Shown here one piece after another: positions 1 through 11,800 of a stretch of 64,000 nt of DNA. The notes under the pieces are model-generated. The model was not told the DNA's origin. It searched no databases and worked only from the letters and a program-made list of their open reading frames with translations. This DNA comes from Cliona cf. orientalis (lineage: Eukaryota > Porifera > Demospongiae > Clionaida > Clionaidae): contig OZ005694.1 in the NCBI GenBank assembly GCA_963930775.1, positions 9,502,899-9,566,898 of the forward strand, read 5' to 3'. A program made the translations under genes and the position numbers. The stretch's first letter is position 1; each line of letters begins with the position of its first letter.

Positions 1-378
1 AGGCAGACTAGACCGACGGCGACCTGACAGAACGGCCTGAGAACGCGCTAGTCAGTGAAAAACTACTGTCTAGGGAGCAACCCTAGGCCTTAAAAACGAG
101 TAAGTTTAATATTGGTAGCAGCTTCTCTGGGTCTGGGAACGAGGCTAGTCACTGAGCTGACTGTTTATATGCCGAGCCTGATCTAGAGCTCGCCTATGCG
201 GTGCGACCTAGTGAGGGGCGTGGCTACGACTCGCACGCAAGCAATTTCGGCCTGTCATCCTGGACAAGTATACTATTATTTATACCACTACACCATTGAA
301 ATAAAGTTAAGAGTTAATGAGAATATCATAATAGATAGCATTGATGAATTACACTAAAGAGGAACAAAAAGAACAGAA
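1..378. other. No gene seen; transposon debris
   Basis: I see no exon here. Bases near 130-147 resemble the right end of the inverted-repeat family described at 7,909-8,277 and 62,799-63,619 (it ends in GAGGCTA). The stretch does not align with the intron at the matching place in NLR copy 2 (30,616-30,979), so it is probably inserted or rearranged DNA. The CARD and DEATH exons seen in copy 2 are absent here; they may lie upstream of the window or be lost. Confidence 0.5.
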
Positions 379-778
379 ACAAGTATAAAAAACAATGAAA
401 TTGAAGGGTGAAGTAGGGATGGGAGGGCTAAAAAATATACAAACAAGATTTGTAGGGATAATCATGTTCACTATACATCCCTACGCTTACTTTTTGAGTA
501 AGAGCAGGAAAAAATAATCAGGCAGTGTGCCTCGGACAGTCAATCCCCCCAAACCTTCGTACGAGCCATAATAATAGCTAGTAGGGGATAACATTAATTT
601 CTCTCGGTTAAGGATAGCACCAATGAATCATCATCAACAGGCACATGATAGCTGTAATCAAGAAAAGCAAGCGTAGGGATGTATAGTGAACATGATTATC
701 CCTACAAATCTTGTTTGTATATTTTTTAGCCCTCCCATCCCTACTTCACCCTTCAATTTCATTGTTTTTTATACTTGT
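379..778. repeat. Foldback element with perfect 110-bp arms
   Basis: Bases 379-488 and 669-778 are exact reverse complements (110 of 110), separated by a 180-bp loop. No reading frame of interest lies inside, and I could not define a clear target-site duplication. The right arm ends 11 bp before the splice acceptor of the NACHT exon at 790. Perfect arms imply a recent insertion or recent gene conversion between the arms. A long reading frame that begins inside the right arm is only an upstream extension of the NACHT exon. Confidence 0.9.
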
Positions 779-789
779 AATACATATAG

Positions 790-2734
790 TTACCCATGAA
801 AAACATCCATTGGAGAAATCGGCTATGGAAGCGGCAGAGAAGCGTCCTTGTCTTGAAGGAAGACGTAGTGAAAGCTGGGGATCAAACCCAGGTCCTAGTG
901 GGATGCCCGTACCAATGAGCTATAACTACGTATGGCCATATCCATGGAACCCTTGGTATTATACTCCCACGAGCGGATTGAACCTTGATCACTCAACAAA
1001 TTTAGTTAGAGATATTCCACCATTGGAACACAGACCAAACTTGGCTACAAATGTCGTTGATTCTTACTCAGCCAATGTAGCTGTAGAAACTAATCAACTG
1101 TTGGAACACGGACGAAAATTGGCTGCATTCTATTCCCACCAACCCGAAGTTCCTGAAGACACATGGCCACCAGTCAAGAAGACACAGTATATAAACTTGG
1201 CACTCATTAGAACGGAACAGGCAATCGATTTTAACAAAGAATTCTTGCGTCAGACGATTCGTGGTTCTATCGATGACATCATGAAGGATAAGGATGACAT
1301 TAAGTATGACGAGGTGTTTGCAGAGGTGGAGGAGGGTAATCGGCTACTATTTGAAGGAAGGCCCGGGTGCGGCAAGACAACCATGATGAACAAAGTATCA
1401 AAAGACTGGGCTAAATGGAAGATCTTTTCTTCATCTCTGCTCTTCTTGGTTCATCTACGGAGGTTTGGAAATCGATTAGATATCGATCTTGAAACTGTTC
1501 TTCGCTCTACACCTGTTAAATTTTCTGATGAAGAAATCAGAGAATTAGCTTCACAGATCGAAAGCAATCAAGGAAAAGGTATTGTATTTGCCCTGGATGG
1601 GCTGGATGAATATTGTCCTGAAAGGAAAGATAAGGAATTCAAGACAACCTTCATACACAAATTAATAAAAAAAGAGGACCTTCCAGAATCTATAGTGATT
1701 GTAGCATCACGTCCAGCTGCTTCTCAGCAATACCGAAGAGATGCTACCAAATGTATTGAGGTGCTAGGATTTTTAAAGGAGCAAATATATGAATATATCA
1801 ATAGTTATTTTGATGGGAGGGATTCATTAGTGGCAGGACTTCGGACATACCTAGAACATCATCCCAATGTCATGCACATGTGCTACCTTCCCCTGCACAT
1901 GGCAATGGTCACATTTCTTTATGAAGTTGAAGGAGCTTCTCTTCCTCAGACTGAGACCGAGATATATCGCCGCTTCACACTTTCAACTTTGCAACGATCT
2001 ATTCGTAAGAGAGATGAGGGCATGATTGATAATGGAGAAGAATTTTGCTGTCAATCTTTCAATGATTTGCAACCAGAGGACAGAGGCATATTTGATTCTA
2101 TTCTTGAACTTGCTTACGAAGCCACTGTAGTCAATCCACAGCAGGTATTCTCAGCTGAAGAAGTCAGAAAATTTACCAGTAGACGATCCAATGACACTGC
2201 AAATAGTGATAATTTGCTTGGTTTAGTAGTTATCGATAAGTATCATGTCTGGTATGGACTCAAAAAGATCTATACCTTTCTGCATCTTACATTTCAGGAA
2301 TTCCTTTCTGCTTGTCATATTGTACAACTTGTTTCTCAAGCCCAGGAGGAAATTATTTTGAAGTATGGCAGTGATAAAAGCTTAGGAGTCGTTTGGAAAT
2401 TTTACTGTGGAATGACACAGTTTTCTGGTGAAAAAATGCGCAATTTCGAACAGTTGGTTGAAAAGACAAAATCTGAGGTACTTCTTCATTTTCGCTGTGC
2501 TCACGAATCACAACAAGATATCTTATGTACACACACAGTAAACTCATATGACTCAAAGATTGTTTTGAATTCGTCACTCAACCCTGCTGACTTCACTGCT
2601 CTGGGTTATGTGCTCACTCATTCTAATGTGCCTGCTACTGAACTTACCATCACTTCACGTAACATTGGTCCTGAAGGTCTGTCTGCATTGGAGAAGGCAG
2701 TCGATGTTTCCTCCCCTCCTCTGAAAACTTTAAG
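790..2734 (+). CDS. NLR copy 1: linker and NACHT exon
   Basis: This 1,945-bp exon encodes the NTPase core of a NOD-like receptor. The acceptor is tatag|TTACCC, which aligns with the acceptor of copy 2 at 30,980; the donor is TTAAG|GTGATT. Visible motifs are a Walker A loop (GRPGCGKTT), a Walker B segment (GIVFALDGLDEY) and a helical region after NACHT that includes FLHLTFQEFLSACH. The exon ends as the first LRR-type repeat begins (LTITSRNIGPEGLSALEKA). NACHT ATPases bind ATP and oligomerise in cytosolic immune receptors. The linker carries one basic KHPLEK...EKRPCLEG unit and a Trp/Tyr/Pro-rich stretch (VWPYPWNPWYYTP) not found in copy 2. No upstream CARD or DEATH exon is visible in the window, so the true start codon is unknown; the first in-frame ATG is at 826. 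Downstream exons join in phase 2. Confidence 0.9.
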
Positions 2735-2826
2735 GTGATTCTAGATTATTAGCATTGTTGTTGGAGTCACATGACTCTAGTAATATGTGTAGAATATTGC
2801 ATAATTATTATAAATTCTCCATGCAG

Positions 2827-5800
2827 TTTTCATGGAACAAAGCTAAAAGAAATGATTCCTGAATTGTGTAGTGTTTTGACAAAATTTCCACAGTTGTGTA
2901 ATCTTATGTAAGTAATTCACCGAGTAAATGTAGCTAGCTACCTCACTTTATTGCACTGTATCTGTTGTACAATGTCATAGTTTCTCAAGCTGTGGCATCA
3001 TACTGAAGTCATATGATTTATGATAAGTTTCTGTAGTAATCTAACCTTTTCTTGCTATTATTCATTCATGCAGTCTCCGTAATAAAGGCATGGATGATAC
3101 TGGTGCTCAGTCTCTGGCCAAAATTCTCGTACATTGTAGAAACCTTCAGCAATTAGAGTAAGCTATAATAGCATTGTCAGTGGCTTGACATCCATATTAT
3201 GTTGTGGTGCCATACATCCCTGCTCTGAATTTAGCTGTCAAGTTATCATAATGCATTCAAGGCAGTGATTATCATTAGGTAGTGGTTGTCATAGGTCCAT
3301 AATTAAAAATTTTGAACTATGTATTATTACCCCGCGCGCATGCGCAAGGGGTAAAGCAATCGGTTTGTATGTCTGTTGTTGTCGTCGTCGGCACGAAAAT
3401 CGCCAGATCTCGAATTCTAGGCGTCTGTGCGTGCTATAAGCACAACCAATCGGTAGATATCGGTGAAAAAATTGTTTATACGCGCTTCGAATTTCTCAAA
3501 AAGGCTTACTAGTGCTACAAATCGTGCATTTTCTGTTCAGCATGCCTGTGGTTTATTGACCACACCCATTCTTTTAGTATGTGGATGCGACTGCGCATGC
3601 TCAAGCACTGTGTTGGAAAGGGTCGTCACGTCATGAAACCGCTACATGTGTGCCTCATAGTGTTGCAATACTACGCTATAGTGGCTACAAGGCGCGCGGG
3701 GTATGTGCTCTACAGAGCTCTAGTTGTTGATCAGTATTAATTTTGAATTTCAGGCATATGACTTTCTTAAACACTGGGTGGATAATATGCTGTGTACGTG
3801 GAAATTTTCGATTTTGCCCAGCCCAGCTACCTTTGTGTTTTGGTGCATGGATAAAATTTTTGCCAATGCGGTCATGGTTGCCATATCCTCTATGCATTCA
3901 TTGACACAGGACAAAAAATTAGCGTGATAAACTTTTTGCCAATGAGAGCAGGTGGCGAAATTTTCTCCTGGCAAAACTTTCCATGTATACAGTACTGCAT
4001 TTGATACACTCTTCCTTATCAGCAATAGTAATACCGTATAGCAGGGAAACTTTCGAGGGAGAAAACCTTCACAAATTTCGTGATTTTTTACCCATTATTT
4101 GACCAGTTTTAACATTCTGCAGAAGTTTTCTCCCTCAAAAGTTTCCCACTATACGGTAGTATACTGCAGGTTGTTGTTAGTATTGAGTCATACGACTCGG
4201 GGGATTAATGTTTATCATTCATGTACAGTCTCAGGCGTAACAACATCAGTGATGCTGGTGCTCAAGCTCTGGCTGAAGGTCTCCAACATTGTTCGAACCT
4301 ACAAATGCTAAAGTGAGTGTTGACCATAATATGTAAAATTTGAGGACTAGTTATAAGCTATAATTGTATACATAACTGTATGTACATTATTATGCCCATC
4401 ATTAAACAATTTGCACACATACATGTAGTTAGAGATCATGTCACATAGTTTCCTAAATCAGGAACTGTAATAATTAGGACATTATAGTTATTGCTGTTCA
4501 CATACATGTGCAGTCTTGTGGGCAACAAGATAGGTAACACTGGTGCTCAGGCTCTGGCAGAATGTCTCCAGCATTGTACTAACCTCAAAGAGTTATTGTA
4601 AGTGATGTATAGTGAAAATTTCGCCACCTGCTCTCATTGGCAAATATTAGCGTGATAAACTTTTTGCCAATGAGAGCAGGTGGCGAAATTTTCTCCTGGC
4701 GAAGCTTTCCATGTATACAGTAGTGCATTTGATATACCCTTCCTTATCAGTAATACTAATACCGTATAGCAGGAAACTTTCGAGGGAGAAAACCTTCACA
4801 ATTTTCGTGATTTTTCACCCATCCGTAAAAGTTTTCTCCACGAAATTTTAGGCATACCACACCCATTGTGCGACCAGTTTTAACATTCCACGAAAATTTT
4901 CTCCGCGAAATACTCCCTTCCTACCAATCCGCAAAAGTTTTCTCTCTCGAAAATTTCCCGCTATATGGTAGTATACTGCAGGTTGTTGTTAACATTTAGT
5001 CATACACTCGGGGGATTAATATTTATCATTCACGTACAGTCTCAGGCATAACAACATCGGTGATGCTGGTACTCTAGCTCTGGCTAAAGGTCTCCAACAT
5101 TGTTCTAACCTGAAAATGCTAGAGTGAGTGTTGATCATGTGTAAAACTTGGGGGGCTAGTTATACATTGTAGGCTTTAATTGTATACACAACTGTATGTA
5201 CATTATTATGCTCATCATTGAACAATTTGCACACATAAATGTAGGTAGAGATCGTATACTCTGGTTAATAAGCACATGAGCTTATAGTTGTAAACCACAT
5301 AACCACGTCCATAAACGTTTGGGCATGTGATGGATGTGAGGCCTGCTAGCACTAGCTGGCTCGATCGATCGAGCGCTTTAGCATTTACAGCTGCCGCTCA
5401 AGATGACGAGTGCTGGTGAGTTGTCTAAAGACTCAATCTTCTTGCATGACAGCGTTGTTCGTGGCCATCATATCTCAAAAGATATCTGGACTCCACATAC
5501 TTTTTCAGCCTGTTGTTGAGGTCAAGGTCAGGTTCATAGAACGCCGCGCCTATTAAGCACATGCGCTTAATAAACAATAGCTTGTGACAAGAAGAGAGCA
5601 TCTGCTTAATAAATAATGTGCGCTTAATAACCAGAGTTTACGGTAGTTTCCCAAAATCAGGAACTATAATAATTATGTAGTTATTGCTGTTCACATGCAG
5701 TCTTATGGGCAACAAGATAGGTAATACTGGTGCTCAGGCTCTGGCAGAATGTCTCCAGCATTGCACTGACCTCAAAGAGTTATTGTAAGTGATATATGCA

Positions 5801-8800
5801 CCTTTCATATCCGCCCCCCTCCCAAAAAATTCTCACCCTGGATGATACTTGGCAATTTCATCCCTCATACAAGTTTCCTAAATTTATGAACCCAGCTTTG
5901 TCAGATGAAGCGAACTTTGTTAGTTAGCTTGCATGAGTTTGCATGCAGAAGGCTCTTGCCGCAACTGTACATGTACGTATAGGTAATACCGTATAGTGAA
6001 CAAGCTATTGTTGGCTCTTCATAAAGTTTGTAATGCACATGTAGAATACGATTATGACTTTGTTAGATTCTTGATACTGTAGATCACGATTGTTAAAATA
6101 TTTTCGGACAGCCAGGCTTACACGGAAATCAAATGCACGAAAATATATGCGCAATAATATTAATGACAATGTGGTATAGTGTTGTTTGTCCAAAAATTTA
6201 GCATGAACTTTACACGAAATATTTGCAATTTACGGTATGCATGTCACATGATGGATCACTATTCCATACAGTCTCTATGGGAACAAGGTTGGTAGTGCTG
6301 GTTTTCAAGCTCTGGCAGAACGTCTTCCACACTTCTTCGACCCACAAGGCATAACGTAAGTTCAAGGGCTGTAGCCACTGGTCATGTATAGCTAGGGTTA
6401 GGTATCACATTTTGTGTATTCTACACCTTGTCTCAGCCATTAAGAGTTGGCAGAGTGTGGTGATCAAGGTTAACATTTGCTGTATGTCTCTTTGTGCCTG
6501 CTCATACTCACTCAAATATTCACTTTTTCATTCTCAGACTATTTAAAAATATTATGTTGGCCAGGTGTTTCTCCCCCCCCCCCCCCCCCCCTCCCCCAAA
6601 AGAGATTCTATTTCCCTCCAAAATATTTATACTGAAAGGCAATTGAATACGTGTTTCATGACCTGTACCATGCAGTCTTGGTCAACAACATCTCCTAAGA
6701 TATTGCTTAGGTGGCTTTTTGGGAGCACTAATATAAATTATTTATGCTTTAGCTTTCCATACTTTGCACAGGAGGGGGTACATCCCCCACCTATACCCTT
6801 GGGCCACCAAGGTGACCCATTAGCCCAGCTACTATTCCGCCCCCAAATTTTAGGCCAGATAAAACCTGTTGGCAGAGCATGGTCATGCCTGCACTCACAT
6901 AAAATTTTCAAAGGAAAACTATAAGGTACAAACCACAGCTAGTGTACATAGCTACAAAATGCTTTCCCTCAATTGCTATATACCCCGCATGTCAATAACA
7001 AGTCAGGTATACATTTCATGGGACTCCAGGATCATAAACTGCAAATTGTGGTAATGTTTGTTGTTTATATTCAAGTCTCAGGAATAAGAACATTGGTGAT
7101 GCTGGCGCTCAGAGTTTGGCAGAAGGTCTCCAGTATTACACTGACATTCAGAAAATAGAGTAAGCAACTGTGATGACATAATTAGTATAGTCATTTGTTC
7201 TATCCTAGGTAATTACAATGTTTAAATACACCAGGAGCGCATAATTATGCGCTCCTGGTTTAACATGTTATAGTACATACACGTGGTTATGATTTCATAA
7301 TAATTATAGTGATGTTGCTCACATATAAATTGTTTAACCCCGAGTTGTTCATGTATCAACTAAAACTTGTTCATATACAGTCTCGAGGGAAATAGCATTG
7401 GTACTACTGGTGCTCAGTCTCTGGCAAAGGGTCTCCAGCATTGCAATTACCTTCAGAAGTTAAAGTAAATAACGTTTGTGTTGATTCATTTTTGCATTAA
7501 TCTGTGTACTAATAGTGTACTATAATTATGGGAAAGATCAATAATTATTAATGATAATTATTGTTTCTCTTGACAATGTGGTGATAACAAAGGACACATT
7601 GATGATAATTTTAGTTAAGCATGTTCAAAGTGCACTCTTGGTTGAGTTTATGTGCCCCTCACATAGAACATGATGGCCTTGGCCAAAATGTGTTGTAGTT
7701 ATGATTCTGATCGATGCACCCATTAGTCTCATGAATCCTAGATCAAGAGTTGTGATAATAAGTTGCTTTATTGTTCACATACAGTGTCGGATGCAACGGT
7801 ATTGGTGAAGCTGGTGCTCAAGCTCTGGCAAAAGGTCTCCAGGACTGGACTAACCTTCAAGAATTAAAGTAAGCAACCTATACTGATACACCACCTCCTG
7901 TGTTAATTTAGTCTCGTCCCCAGACCCCACCCCCAAAAAGGAGGAAGAGGGTCTGGTGACATTTGAGCGCTTTCTTGGTTCTTGCAAGCTCAGCATTCTT
8001 ACTTTTGCGAAAGCCAATCAGATTTCAGCTCCACGATTTTCATGTGACTTTGCATCTGGTCGCGCAGCAACGATTATGCAACGTCAGCTGGCGGTTTAGC
8101 ACTAGCCAATGAGAACGCAGTTCTTTGATTGTGCATTGCATTGCGTAGCAACGTGGGACTGGCACGTGGTTGATTGCATAATATTGGCATGAAATCACGC
8201 ACCTGTACAACCAAGAAACCGTTCCAATGTCACCAGATCCTTCACCGCGCGGGGATTTGGGGCTGGGTACGAGACTAGTGTTAATTACCCCACACACATG
8301 GACAAGGGGTAAAGTAGCCTTCAGCGTGTATAGTAGTACTATAATATTGTTAATCCACCAATAGCTGATCATGTGCTTGCTGCAATATATACGTACATGC
8401 CAATTGGCATAATATGTATATAGCCAAGTCATTATACCGTAGAATCCTGTGATTACGCCCCCCCTCCCTTGCGTAAACGCCCCCCCCTGCATTTTTAGCT
8501 CAAGTTCCTGCATAGATAGTTTGTCTCGCATATAAGCCCCCTCCCTGACTGCTATTTGTGTGTTATTATTCCTTACTTTGTTGTTTGTCTCGAGTTTTGC
8601 CCATCAAACAGCCAGAGAAAGTACAGAGATCGTGCACCCATGTGGCATTCAACGATCGGTAATGGTCGTCACATGGAATTGTTAGGGTCCCATGTAAAAG
8701 CCCCCTCCCCACTTTCGCCCAATCCTAGCATGCACGAGGGGGGGGCGTAATCACGGGATTCTACGGTATTATAATACTGTTGCTGCTGCAATACAATGTA

Positions 8801-11800
8801 CTAGTTACCGATATTTCATTTAGATGGGGATGCCCCAGGATATTCCCCTAAGATTACATTCTAACCCCCCCCCCCCTTAAAATCTTACTAATGCTAATTG
8901 AAGTGTTATCACAAGCAGTAATGCTCCTCATCGACTCTTAAATTTAATGCTAAATACATAAATCACAAAATTTTCTGTGGGGTGGAGGCCATGCTCCCAG
9001 ACCGCCCTGGAGATAATGGTGTTTGATCATGCATCATCCCCCCCCCCCCACCACAAAAGAAAATAACCATGAGTTGCCCATGTATCAATTAATACTTGTT
9101 CATGCACAGCCTCACAAGTAACAGCATTGGTATTGCTGGTGCTCAGGCTATTGCAGAAGGTCTCCAGTACTGCACTGACCTTCAAGAGCTAAAGTGAATT
9201 ATCTATGACATTGTAATAATAGTGCATGCACATGGTTGGGATTTTTACATTTGAATCGGATTATAATTATATTATTGCTCACATGTACAGTCTCTGTGGG
9301 AACAACATTGGTGATGCTGGTGCTCAAGCTGTGGCAGAATGTTTCCAGCATTGTACTCACCTTCAAAAATTAAAGTAAATGATTTTGTGTGTCAATATGT
9401 CTACTAGTAGTAGTGTCTGTACTGTTGTGTATGTATATTATGGGAAAGCAATATTATTCTCTTGACGATGTTGTGTGGCGGTGACACATGATGCATTGAT
9501 GGATAAGTATTTAATTTATTCTATTTGGGCTTGAAACCTGGTTCTATTTGCATAGCATAGTCCACAAGTGCCACAACAGTGTAGTTTATTGATTATACCT
9601 GTTGATCACACCCCCTAAGACCAATTTACACCCCCAATGCACACAAATAATAATAGTGTAGTATCCCGGGCAAGTGCCCACTCCCGGGTAAGCACCCATG
9701 CACCATATCCTACCTTAAGGTGACTATTTTTGTGGGTGCTAATGTTGGATATTTCTGCAGATTGGCCCAAAAACACAAAAATTTGTACTCGCTAACATTA
9801 GCTATATATAGAGAATTAGAATTTGTCGATCCTGTACCATTTTTGTATACAAATCGCAAAAATTGATACTTGCAAAATGAATTTTAAGCTAAAGTCGCCG
9901 ATGGTGTTTGATCATGATAATATTATTGACATGTCATGTCCACCCTACCCACCCCCAATAATATAATATTATAACCCTGAGGTACCCACATGTATCAACT
10001 ACAACTTTTTTATATACAGTCTCGAGAGAGACAGCATTGGTATTGCTGGTGCTCAGGCTATTGCAGAAGGTCTCCAGCACTGCACTAACCTTCAAGAGCT
10101 AAAGTGAGTGATTTATGTGTTCATATAAGTGAATGCACATGGTTGTGATTGTTGCATGTTGCATTTGATTTCTGGATTACAAATCGTAATATTGCTCACA
10201 TGTACAGTCTCCATGAGAACAAAATTGAAGATGCTGGTGCTCAGTCTCTGGCGGAAAATCTCCAGTATTGCACTATCCTTCAAAAGTTAAAGTAAATAAT
10301 CACTCATTACATTTATTTTCTGTGTCGATCTGTCTACTAGTACTGTGCATGCTATTTGTACATGTATTATAAACAGTGTGCCAACTATTCTTTCCTAGTG
10401 CCAATTATTACTCAAAAAACTACATTTTATTTTCAAAATTACTGGGGAAGGAACGAAAAAAAGGTACAATTATTTTAACCCTTGTTGTAGTGTTGCTTAA
10501 AACCATCATTTCTTAAATCCCTAGTTTCTATCTACATGGGAATAGTACAGGGTGTTTCAGTACCCCTGTAGACACCTTTCTAAATGATTCTGTTTCTTGA
10601 TTCCCCTTATAGGACTTTAACCTGGATATTTGAGTCCCTAGTCCAACTAAGGACTCAAATGTGAGACCTGATTTCTATAAAATTCAAATTTCTTGAGTCC
10701 CTAGTTGAACTAAGGACTCAAATTTGATACCTAAGTAGAAAAATATTTAACTTTATTGAGTCCCTAGTCAACTTAGGACTCAAATTTGATAATCAAGTAC
10801 ATAAAAATTCAAATATCCTGAGTCCCTATAGTGAAACAAATTTGATACCCAAGTATAGCTTTTTTTGAGTCTCTAGTCAAATTAGGTACTCAAATTTGAT
10901 AACCAAGTGCATAAAAATTCAAATCTCTTGCGTCTTTTCCTCTCAAATTAAGGAATTGTATTTCTTGATTCCCTTGTCAAACCAGGGACTCAAATTTGAG
11001 TTTCGTTTCCAAAAAATGCCTAATTCCTTGAGTCCCATGTCAAACCAGGGACTCAAATTTGAGTTTCATTTCCAAAAAATACCTGATTCCTTGAATCCCA
11101 TGTCAAACTAGGGACTCAAATTTGAGTCCTGTATTTAAATTTGTTGAATCCCTCATTAAACCAAGGACTCAAATTTGAACGTCAGTCTAAAGAAATTTTC
11201 TATTTCTAGGAACCCTAGTATAACTAGTGGCCTCAGAATATGAACAAATTTTTTATTGCCGATTTCTCTCCCATGGAATTTCTTATTTCTTGAATCCCAT
11301 GTCAAGTTGCAAGTGAGAAAAAAAATGATTTTTTGAGCAACAAAAATGGAGTAATGATTTATCAGTCATTTCTTGAGAAGTATCCTGTAAAAAAGTGCCA
11401 GATTTTGAGAAATTTTCTCAAAAAAGTAGCCATATTACCTTAAATTTTAATTGGCACTAGGAAAGAATAGCTGGCACGGAGTTTATAGAAAAGCAATTCT
11501 AACCCTCGGCACATGCGCCAGAGGGGTATAATTACGGTAGTCGTTCTGTGTGTGTGTGTGTGTGTGTCTGTCTGTCTGTTATTGAGCTAGCTGCTACATA
11601 CCTCATTTATACGTTGAAAATTAGGTGTCAATAGGCTTTCTATGCTGATTTCAATGTATGCATAAGCATTATGTGGATTTTGTTGAAAACGCTTTGTTCG
11701 GAAGTTCTGGTGACATTTGCTGGCCTACGGCCTTCTTTGCTTTTCGACCAGCTCATACTGGACAAAAGAGACAGCAATGGCTTCTTTTCAAGAAGACTAG

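Noticed and set aside
711-789. N-terminal extension of the NACHT frame into the foldback
   Set aside because: The frame opens at a TTG in the transposon arm, and a splice acceptor aligned with copy 2 lies at 790; the upstream part is intron.
8040-8531. 163-codon minus-strand frame
   Set aside because: It spans most of one inverted-repeat element and the start of another and has no protein-like features.
10605-11240. Possible CRISPR-like array of regularly spaced repeats
   Set aside because: Units are adjacent and diverged without unique spacers, lie inside a eukaryotic transposon, and have no cas genes nearby.
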